DNA of 64,000 nucleotides from an uncultured Prevotellaceae bacterium (GTDB lineage Bacteria; Bacteroidota; Bacteroidia; Bacteroidales; Bacteroidaceae): NCBI GenBank assembly GCA_902762325.1, contig CACWNV010000028.1, positions 1 to 64,000 of the forward strand, read 5' to 3'. Shown piece by piece: positions 57,425 to 64,000 of this stretch (position 1 is its first letter; each line of letters starts with the position of its first letter). The notes under the pieces were generated by a model. It saw only the letters and a program-made list of their open reading frames with translations, ran no database searches and was not told where the DNA came from. The position numbers and the translations under genes were made by a program.

Positions 57425-57438
57425 GATAGAAAACAAGA

Positions 57439-58743
57439 ATGAGAGAATTCATTATGCGGATGGTGGACAGGAAAAACAAGAAGATGAGTTTCGGACTGCT
57501 ATTCCTTTTCCTGTTCATTAACACTTACACATCAGCTCAGACCTCCGACTCCACAATAGTAAATGAATTAAGAAAAAACGGAGTTTCGTTCTCCAACAAT
57601 AATTCAGTAACGCTATTAATGAGTGGCAAGGAGAAATTTGATGATATGTTCAAAGCCATTAGACAGGCCAAGAGCTCTATACATTTAGAATATTTCAATT
57701 TCAGGAACGACTCTATAGCAAATGCTCTTTTCGACATCCTGGCAGAAAAAGCCCAGGAAGGTGTTGAAGTACGAGCCTTATTTGACGCATTTGGAAATGC
57801 TTCGAATAATAAGCCGCTGAAACGTCGCCATTTAAACAGCATCCGCAAAAGAGGGATAGAAATCTACAAATTCGACCCTCTTACATTTCCATGGATAAAT
57901 CATGTCTTTGCACGCGATCATCGGAAGATTGTCGTTATTGACGGACAAATTGCCTATACTGGCGGCATGAATGTGGCGGACTATTACATAAATGGCACAA
58001 AAGTTGTTGGAACATGGAGGGACATGCACTGCCGTATTGAAGGTGATGAAGTAAACACTCTTCAGGATATTTTCTTAAAAATGTGGAACAAAGAAACAGA
58101 TCAACACATTTCCGGAGAAAAGTTCTATCGAGACCATGACGGTTCCAAAGAGTTTATCGGGCTTAAGCCAGACACCACTCAATCGGCGGGAAAAAAGATG
58201 GTAGGGATTATAAACCGTGAGCCTCGAAAGAGCAACAAGATTATCCGCCTGTTCTACACAAATGCCATAAACATGGCAAAAGACAGCATCAAGCTCATCA
58301 ATCCGTATCTGACACTGAACAGGACATTGAAGAAAGCATTGAAAAACGCTGTCAAGAGAGGGGTGAAAGTAGAGATAATGGTTTCAACAAATAGTGACAT
58401 ACCTCTCACTCCTGACTGTGTCTTCTATAACGTACACAAACTGATGAAGAAAGGGGTAGATGTCTGGATGTACACTCCTGGGTTCCACCACTCCAAAGTC
58501 ATTATGGTTGACGGGAAATTCTGCACTATAGGAAGTGCGAATCTGAATGCAAGAAGTCTCAACTGGGATTATGAAGAAAACGCTGTCATTATCGACTCAC
58601 ACACTACGCAAGAGCTGTGTGACATGTTTGACAACGACAAGAAGGAATGTTTTAAGCTTACGCAAGAGAGTTGGAATAAATTTAGGACACCATGGAAGAA
58701 GTTTGTAGGTTGGTTTGCCCATCTATTGACTCCTTTCTTATAG
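57439..58743 (+). CDS. Phospholipase D-like protein, probable cardiolipin synthase
   Basis: A 434-residue exported or membrane-bound enzyme with a signal-like segment (FGLLFLFLFINTYTSA). Two HxKx4D motifs are intact: DHRKIVVIDG near residue 158 and HHSKVIMVDG near residue 353, each followed by G(G/S)-x-N. This bis-HKD pattern marks phosphatidyl transferases such as cardiolipin synthase. Unlike ClsA it lacks two long N-terminal membrane helices. Start: 57439, though 57454 would still give a good signal segment. Confidence 0.82.
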   Translation: MREFIMRMVDRKNKKMSFGLLFLFLFINTYTSAQTSDSTIVNELRKNGVSFSNNNSVTLLMSGKEKFDDMFKAIRQAKSSIHLEYFNFRNDSIANALFDILAEKAQEGVEVRALFDAFGNASNNKPLKRRHLNSIRKRGIEIYKFDPLTFPWINHVFARDHRKIVVIDGQIAYTGGMNVADYYINGTKVVGTWRDMHCRIEGDEVNTLQDIFLKMWNKETDQHISGEKFYRDHDGSKEFIGLKPDTTQSAGKKMVGIINREPRKSNKIIRLFYTNAINMAKDSIKLINPYLTLNRTLKKALKNAVKRGVKVEIMVSTNSDIPLTPDCVFYNVHKLMKKGVDVWMYTPGFHHSKVIMVDGKFCTIGSANLNARSLNWDYEENAVIIDSHTTQELCDMFDNDKKECFKLTQESWNKFRTPWKKFVGWFAHLLTPFL

Positions 58744-58753
58744 ATTACTCATT

Positions 58754-59347
58754 ATGGACGGACGACCAAGTGTAGCCATCATCGACACTAACACTTTGGC
58801 TGTAATAGGACTAAAGCAGATCTTACAGAACATAATGCCGATACTCACTATCGACACTTTCGGTTCGTTTGCTGAATTGCAGGCAAATGATCCGGAACAT
58901 TATGTGCACTATTTCGTTTCGATGAATCTTTTATTGGAAAATCGTAGTTTTTTCGAAACTAAACGCAGTAAAAGCATTGTCTTAACAACGTCTCATAATC
59001 CGAACATGAATCTAAGTCGGTTCCATTGTCTATGTATCAATGTACCCGAGAAAGAACTCGTCCGGTCTCTGCTGATGCTGGAACAACACGCTCACGCTAA
59101 CGGAAAGAATCTCCCTGAAATGCCAAAGGTCCTTCAAAGTAGAATCCTGAGTGACCGTGAAATTGAGGTGTTGTCGCTCATTGCACAAGGAAAGATTAAC
59201 AAAGAAATAGCTGATCAATTGAATATAGGAATGACGACCGTCATCACTCATCGCAAGAACATCGTCGACAAACTCGGCATGAAGAGTGTCTCTGCCCTGA
59301 CTATCTATGCTGTGATGCACGGTTATGTTGATATCAACAAAATATAA
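58754..59347 (+). CDS. LuxR-type HTH regulator with a pseudo-receiver domain
   Basis: A 197-residue regulator. The C-terminal GerE/LuxR helix-turn-helix (about 130-192) has LSDREIEVLSLIAQGKINKE and TVITHRKNIVDKLGM. The N-terminal 115 residues have the size and opening of a response-regulator receiver (VAIIDTNTLAVIGLKQIL), but the position of the phospho-accepting aspartate appears as FVSMNLL and the late lysine is not seen. It may therefore act without phosphorylation. It lies 10 bases after the PLD-like gene and 2 before lon, so an operon is likely. Confidence 0.82.
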   Translation: MDGRPSVAIIDTNTLAVIGLKQILQNIMPILTIDTFGSFAELQANDPEHYVHYFVSMNLLLENRSFFETKRSKSIVLTTSHNPNMNLSRFHCLCINVPEKELVRSLLMLEQHAHANGKNLPEMPKVLQSRILSDREIEVLSLIAQGKINKEIADQLNIGMTTVITHRKNIVDKLGMKSVSALTIYAVMHGYVDINKI

Positions 59348-59349
59348 AG

Positions 59350-61815
59350 ATGAATAAGAAAACAAATACATCTATTCAGATGATTGCCGATTATGAAGGC
59401 GACATCACAAAATTCTTAGAACAAGACTTTGATGGTGAGATGCCAATTCTGGCTACACGGAATATCGTTTTGTTTCCTGGGGTTTTCTCACCCATTATCA
59501 TAGGAAGGTCCATCAGTCTGAATCTAATCAACAAGATAAGAAAGAATCCTGACCAGATTTTCGCCATATTCTGTCAGAAGAATCAAGACATTAATGAACC
59601 TTCATTAAATGACTTATTTGAATATGGTGTCTTTGCAAAGTTAGGTCGTGTGCTTGAGATTCCTGGACAAGGAGATACTATCACTGCCATCATCCAAGGA
59701 TTAGGCAGATGTCATCTGGACGAGCTCACGAAGAAGCGTCCTTATCTGGTAGGTCAAGTCTCACCTGCCAGAGAGGAACTTCCCACCCCCAACGACAGAG
59801 AGTATTTTACTGCTGTTGCTGATCTCCGAATCAGGACTCGCGAGTATATCAAAGAGAATGAGGATATTCCCGATGAGTCAGAGTTTGCAATGAACAATAT
59901 CCAGAACGATATTCTCTGTGTGAATTTTGTATGCTCTAATATGCCTTTCAGTATCAACGACAAGTTCCAGATGTTGAAGGCTGACTCCATGATAGAACGT
60001 GTAATCATCACCCTGAAGGCATTGAACAAAGAGATTCAGCTGATTGAACTCCGACAGAATATCCGTTCTAAGACCAGAGAGGAGATTGACGAGCAACAAC
60101 GTGAGTATTTCCTTCAGCAACAGATTAAGAACATCAAGGAAGAATTAGGAAATGGAGAAGGATCACCAGAACGTCATGAACTGGAAGAGAAGGCTTTGAC
60201 AAAGAACTGGTCAGCTGAAATTGACAAGGTCTTCTATAAAGAACTTGACAAGCTTGACATTCTGAACCCACAGGGACCTGAATACAGCGTTCAGTTAAAC
60301 TATCTCCAGACAATGGTCAATCTACCATGGGGCGAGTATACTGATGACGACCTGAATTTAAAGCGTGCTCAGAAAATACTGGACCGAGACCATTATGGAA
60401 TGGAGAAGGTGAAAGAACGTATCTTAGAGTACATTGCCGTCCTCAAGTTAAGAGGTGATCTGAAATCACCAATCCTGTGCCTTTATGGACCTCCAGGAGT
60501 CGGAAAGACGTCTTTAGGAAAAAGCATTGCCTCCTCTATGAAACGTAAATACGTGAGGATTAGTCTTGGTGGTCTGCATGACGAAAGTGAGATACGTGGA
60601 CATCGTCGCACATACGTCGGTGCTATGCCTGGCCGAATCATCAAGAGCATCCAGAAGGCCGGCTCTTCAAATCCTGTCTTCATACTTGATGAAATAGACA
60701 AGGTAACGCAAAACACCATAAACGGCGACCCGTCATCTGCTTTGCTTGAGGTGTTAGATCCAGAACAGAACAATGCTTTCCATGACAACTATCTTGACGT
60801 GGACTATGATTTGTCAAAGGTGATGTTTATTGCGACGGCAAATGACCTGAATACAATTCCCCGTCCGCTACTCGACCGTATGGAAGTCATCGAAGTTAGT
60901 GGATATATCACGGAGGAAAAGACAGAAATTGCAAAACGCCATCTTATTCCTCGCGAACTGGACAATACAGGTCTCAACAGTTCAGGAAATAAACTTTCTT
61001 TCAGCAAATCTGCCATAGAAAAGATCATTGAGCAATACACACGTGAGAGCGGTGTCCGTCAGCTGGAAAAGCAGATTAACAAAGCTCTGAGAAAACTGGC
61101 ATTGATAAAAGCCCGTGATGCTGTCCTACCCTATCAGAAGATTACACCCGATGAAATAGAAGACTTACTTGGCAAGCCTCCTTTTTACCGTGACATCTAT
61201 CAGGGTAATGACTATGCCGGTGTCGTTACTGGCCTCGCATGGACAAGTGTCGGAGGTGAGATACTGTTCATTGAGACTTCTCTAAGTAAAGGAAAGGCTG
61301 GTAAACTCACATTAACCGGTAATCTGGGTGATGTGATGAAAGAATCTGCAGTTATCGCTTTAGAGTTTGTCAAGGCACATGTTGATCTTTTAGGCATCGA
61401 CTATAGAATCTTCGACCAGTGGAACATTCACATTCATGTTCCTGAAGGAGCAACACCGAAAGACGGTCCTTCTGCAGGAATAACAATAGCCACATCGATA
61501 GCTTCGGCACTGACACAACGAAAGGTTCGTAAGAACACGGCTATGACTGGAGAGATTACTCTCCGTGGAAAGGTACTGCCCGTAGGCGGTATTAAAGAAA
61601 AGATTCTGGCTGCCAAACGTGCCGGCATAACAGACATCGTGATGTGTCAAGACAACAAGAAAGACATCGATGAAATTCCTGACATCTATTTGAAAGGAGT
61701 CAGTTTCCATTATGTTGAAAACGTGAAAGATGTATGGGATTTTGCTCTGACTGACGAGATTGTCGACCATCCCGTGAATCTTACTATTGATCAAGAAAAA
61801 GAAGACAAACGCTAA
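59350..61815 (+). CDS. lon: ATP-dependent protease Lon
   Basis: An 821-residue LonA-type protease. The N-terminal substrate domain (about 30-230) is followed by a coiled coil with [19 protein letters not shown], the AAA+ domain with Walker [18 protein letters not shown] near residue 378 and Walker [10 protein letters not shown], and the peptidase domain with the catalytic dyad Ser708 (KDGPSAGI) and Lys751 (GGIKEKIL). It degrades misfolded and regulatory proteins. It starts two bases after the preceding regulator. Confidence 0.95.
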   Translation: MNKKTNTSIQMIADYEGDITKFLEQDFDGEMPILATRNIVLFPGVFSPIIIGRSISLNLINKIRKNPDQIFAIFCQKNQDINEPSLNDLFEYGVFAKLGRVLEIPGQGDTITAIIQGLGRCHLDELTKKRPYLVGQVSPAREELPTPNDREYFTAVADLRIRTREYIKENEDIPDESEFAMNNIQNDILCVNFVCSNMPFSINDKFQMLKADSMIERVIITLKALNKEIQLIELRQNIRSKTREEIDEQQREYFLQQQIKNIKEELGNGEGSPERHELEEKALTKNWSAEIDKVFYKELDKLDILNPQGPEYSVQLNYLQTMVNLPWGEYTDDDLNLKRAQKILDRDHYGMEKVKERILEYIAVLKLRGDLKSPILCLYGPPGVGKTSLGKSIASSMKRKYVRISLGGLHDESEIRGHRRTYVGAMPGRIIKSIQKAGSSNPVFILDEIDKVTQNTINGDPSSALLEVLDPEQNNAFHDNYLDVDYDLSKVMFIATANDLNTIPRPLLDRMEVIEVSGYITEEKTEIAKRHLIPRELDNTGLNSSGNKLSFSKSAIEKIIEQYTRESGVRQLEKQINKALRKLALIKARDAVLPYQKITPDEIEDLLGKPPFYRDIYQGNDYAGVVTGLAWTSVGGEILFIETSLSKGKAGKLTLTGNLGDVMKESAVIALEFVKAHVDLLGIDYRIFDQWNIHIHVPEGATPKDGPSAGITIATSIASALTQRKVRKNTAMTGEITLRGKVLPVGGIKEKILAAKRAGITDIVMCQDNKKDIDEIPDIYLKGVSFHYVENVKDVWDFALTDEIVDHPVNLTIDQEKEDKR

Positions 61816-61826
61816 AATATACAAAA

Positions 61827-62954
61827 ATGACGTTTGAATTGCAACATACAGATACGGCAAGTGATGCTCGTACAGGTCTGATTACCACAGCACACGGACA
61901 GATAAAGACTCCAATCTTTATGCCCGTCGGAACATGTGGTTCGGTAAAAGGGGTACATTTTAATGAACTGAAGGAACAGGTGAAAGCCCAGATTATCCTT
62001 GGCAACACTTATCATCTGTACCTGCGCCCAGGTCTTGATGTGCTAAAAGCCGCAGGAGGCTTACATGTTTTTAATGGATGGGACCGACCTATACTCACAG
62101 ACTCTGGAGGTTTTCAGGTCTTTTCACTAACTGGTATACGTAAGCTCCGTGAAGAAGGTTGCGAGTTTCGCTCCCATATTGATGGCTCTAAACATATCTT
62201 TACACCGGAGAATGTAATCGATACTGAACGTATAATCGGTGCTGATATCATTATGGCTTTCGATGAATGCCCTCCCGGACAAAGTGATTATCAATATGCA
62301 AAAAAGAGTCTGGTGCTCACACAACACTGGTTGGACCGCTGCATCAGTCGATTCAAAGAGACAGAACCGCTGTATGGCTATGAACAGTCACTCTTTCCCA
62401 TCGTTCAGGGCTGTACTTTCAAAGACTTGCGTACCGAAGCAGCCAAATACATAGCAGACAAAGGTGCTGATGGAAATGCTATCGGAGGACTTGCTGTTGG
62501 AGAACCAACAGAAGTCATGTATGAGATGATCGAAGTTGTAAATGACATCCTCCCTAAAGACAAACCCCGATACTTGATGGGAGTCGGTACACCACAGAAC
62601 ATTCTTGAAGCAATAGAGCGGGGAGTGGATATGTTTGACTGTGTCATGCCAACCCGCAATGGACGTAATGCGATGCTCTTCACTTATAATGGCACTATGA
62701 ATATGCGGAACAAGAAATGGGAAATGGATTTCACCCCAATTGATCCCGACGGATGCGAGGTCGACTTACTCTACACCAAGGCCTATCTGCACCATTTGTT
62801 CAAAGCACAAGAACTATTGGCCATGCAAATCGCAAGCATTCATAATCTCGCTTTTTATCTGCGACTTGTTACCGATGCCAGACAGCACATCGAACAAGGT
62901 GACTTTGTCGCATGGAAGAAATCTGTCATCGAGCAATTAGGTAAAAGGATATAA
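61827..62954 (+). CDS. tgt: Queuine/preQ1 tRNA-ribosyltransferase with altered zinc site
   Basis: Exchanges guanine 34 of GUN-anticodon tRNAs for preQ1 (or queuine). 375 residues with TSGGFQVF-type DSGGFQVFSL near residue 92, GGLAVGEPTEVMYEM, RYLMGVGTPQNILEA and the catalytic-aspartate motif MFDCVMPTRNGRN. The canonical zinc ligands (Cys302, Cys304, Cys307, His333 in E. coli) map here to Asp308, Cys310, Asp313 and His339 at identical spacing. It is 11 bases after lon. Confidence 0.93.
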   Translation: MTFELQHTDTASDARTGLITTAHGQIKTPIFMPVGTCGSVKGVHFNELKEQVKAQIILGNTYHLYLRPGLDVLKAAGGLHVFNGWDRPILTDSGGFQVFSLTGIRKLREEGCEFRSHIDGSKHIFTPENVIDTERIIGADIIMAFDECPPGQSDYQYAKKSLVLTQHWLDRCISRFKETEPLYGYEQSLFPIVQGCTFKDLRTEAAKYIADKGADGNAIGGLAVGEPTEVMYEMIEVVNDILPKDKPRYLMGVGTPQNILEAIERGVDMFDCVMPTRNGRNAMLFTYNGTMNMRNKKWEMDFTPIDPDGCEVDLLYTKAYLHHLFKAQELLAMQIASIHNLAFYLRLVTDARQHIEQGDFVAWKKSVIEQLGKRI

Positions 62955-62957
62955 TCA

Positions 62958-64000
62958 ATGGAGTTCTCCACTATCAAAAAACACCACCGCCAACTGAAAG
63001 CAGTCAGAGCCATCAGAAGGTTTATTGCTAAACTACGGCATGTTTTAGCCAAAGTAGCAAGTAAGCTTGGCTTTCTACTGCCAAGGAGGTTCATCAAACG
63101 ACTGGACTGGTATATTATCAAAAAATTCATCGGCACATACATTTACTCCATAGCATTGATTATTTCAATATCTATTGTGTTTGATGTAAATGAGAATCTG
63201 GCAAAGTTTACACAATACCATGCTCCACTGAAGGCCATTGTGTTGGACTACTACATGAACTTTGTTCCCTATTTTGCCAATCTGTTCAGCCCGTTGTTTG
63301 TCTTCATTGCCGTTATATTCTTCACGTCAAAACTTGCAGGTAATTCCGAGATTATATCGATGCTCGCCGCCGGTGTCTCCTTTAAGAGACTGATGCGACC
63401 GTACATGATTTCATGTATTCTCATTTCTGCTCTCTCATTTTATCTAAGTGCGTATGTCATCCCACATGGTACTATCGTAAGACAGAATTTTGAATCGATG
63501 TACAAAAACAAGAAAAAGAATACCGCAGCAGATAATGTACAACTTCAAGTTGGAAAAGGAGTAATTGCTTATATACAACACTACGACAACATCAGTAAAC
63601 GAGGATATGGCTTTTCATTGGACAAGTTTGAAAACAAGAAACTTGTAAGTCACATGACAGCCAGCGAGATTCAATATGATACTATTTCTGACTCCAAATA
63701 CCATTGGACAGCTTCGAACTGGAAAATCCGCCAATTAAAAGGTTTACGGGAACACATTACCAGTGGTATGAGAAAAGACACCGTGATCTTAATGGAACCA
63801 ACAGATCTAGTTTATTCTAAAGGGCAGCAAGAAACTTTTACCAGTCCGGAACTGAAAGACTATATCTCCAAACAGATTGACCGAGGAAGTGGTAACGTCG
63901 TCCAGTATCAAGTAGAGTATCACAAGCGTATAGCCTCTTCGTTTGCTTCTTTTATCTTGACGACAATCGGTGTCTCTCTATCATCCCGTAAGCGAAAAGG
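62958..64000 (+). CDS. LptF/LptG (YjgP/YjgQ) family permease, 3' end outside window
   Basis: An incomplete gene: 347 codons are present. The inner-membrane permease moves LPS from the inner membrane to the Lpt bridge. The first membrane segment (KKFIGTYIYSIALIISISIVF; core IGTYIYSIALIISISIV) is near residue 60; others follow near 95-120 and 140-165, then a periplasmic beta-jellyroll domain (about 185-320) and the start of the second membrane half. Unusually, about 48 mostly basic residues precede the usual start LDWYIIKKF, with no other ATG. It begins 3 bases after tgt. Confidence 0.88.
   Translation, partial: MEFSTIKKHHRQLKAVRAIRRFIAKLRHVLAKVASKLGFLLPRRFIKRLDWYIIKKFIGTYIYSIALIISISIVFDVNENLAKFTQYHAPLKAIVLDYYMNFVPYFANLFSPLFVFIAVIFFTSKLAGNSEIISMLAAGVSFKRLMRPYMISCILISALSFYLSAYVIPHGTIVRQNFESMYKNKKKNTAADNVQLQVGKGVIAYIQHYDNISKRGYGFSLDKFENKKLVSHMTASEIQYDTISDSKYHWTASNWKIRQLKGLREHITSGMRKDTVILMEPTDLVYSKGQQETFTSPELKDYISKQIDRGSGNVVQYQVEYHKRIASSFASFILTTIGVSLSSRKRK

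Overview
The window looks like the chromosome of a Bacteroidota member, most likely Prevotella in the broad sense. Three things support this. Nearly every independent transcription unit is preceded by the Bacteroidota -7 element TAnnTTTG. The core genes are in typical Bacteroidales arrangements, such as the lpxC-fabZ fusion, the HD protein-lpxD-lpxC/fabZ-lpxA-miaA run and lepA-Crp. The secreted proteins are of Prevotella type: a C10 (interpain/streptopain-like) peptidase, dockerin-like tails and a C-terminal sorting-like tail ending in GRRVIIK. The assignment rests on family recognition, not on a database search.

Layout. 1-69 is the probable tail of a truncated gene, followed by an AT-rich, repeat-bearing gap. 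0.4-2.5 kb (minus strand): a DUF5715 protein and a TerC/Alx transporter. 2.7-10.7 kb (plus): a dense housekeeping run of phoH, purC, menG/ubiE, aroE, a purM-like gene, prfA, pyrF and an HD phosphohydrolase. 10.8-21.8 kb (plus): lipid A, tRNA modification and wall synthesis (lpxD, lpxC/fabZ, lpxA, miaA, PBP1A), a Pif1-like helicase with TPRs, an RsmF-type methyltransferase, thyA and folA. 21.8-27.0 kb (minus): an Lrp regulator, an ExbB/ExbD/ExbD energy-transducing operon and a secreted beta-helix protein. 27.1-33.3 kb (plus): an aminotransferase, a LolC/E-type permease and two tandem paralogous acyl-CoA ligases.

33.4-45.3 kb (minus) is the accessory part. It holds a decayed formylglycine-generating-enzyme-like (FGE-like) gene, a C10 peptidase whose dockerin-like tail is cut off by a one-base frameshift, a DUF4091/GH123-like protein with an intact two-repeat dockerin, and a 1713-residue PL11-type rhamnogalacturonan lyase followed by a 69-residue acidic peptide and a strong terminator. 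46-48.4 kb (minus): Crp/Fnr regulator and lepA. 48.6-51.5 kb (plus): GH3 glucosidase and a small lipoprotein. 51.5-53.7 kb (minus): YkvA, YihY and the RNase P RNA gene rnpB. 54-64 kb (plus): htrA, kdsA, kdsD-like, a phospholipase D/cardiolipin-synthase-like protein, a pseudo-receiver LuxR regulator, lon, tgt and the first part of an LptF/LptG permease that runs off the window.

How the genes fit together: lpxA/C/D, kdsA, kdsD and LptF/G all serve lipopolysaccharide synthesis and export. PL11, DUF4091, GH3 and the beta-helix protein suggest growth on plant or host polysaccharides, with the C10 peptidase acting on protein. The most unusual observations are two intergenic arrays of one 22-bp repeat family, each unit an imperfect 5-5-5 palindrome (29646-29748 and 45723-45854); a tgt whose zinc site has become D-x-C-x2-D...H; and the frameshifted dockerin. 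No insertion sequence, prophage, tRNA gene, CRISPR array or clear new multi-gene defence system was seen.
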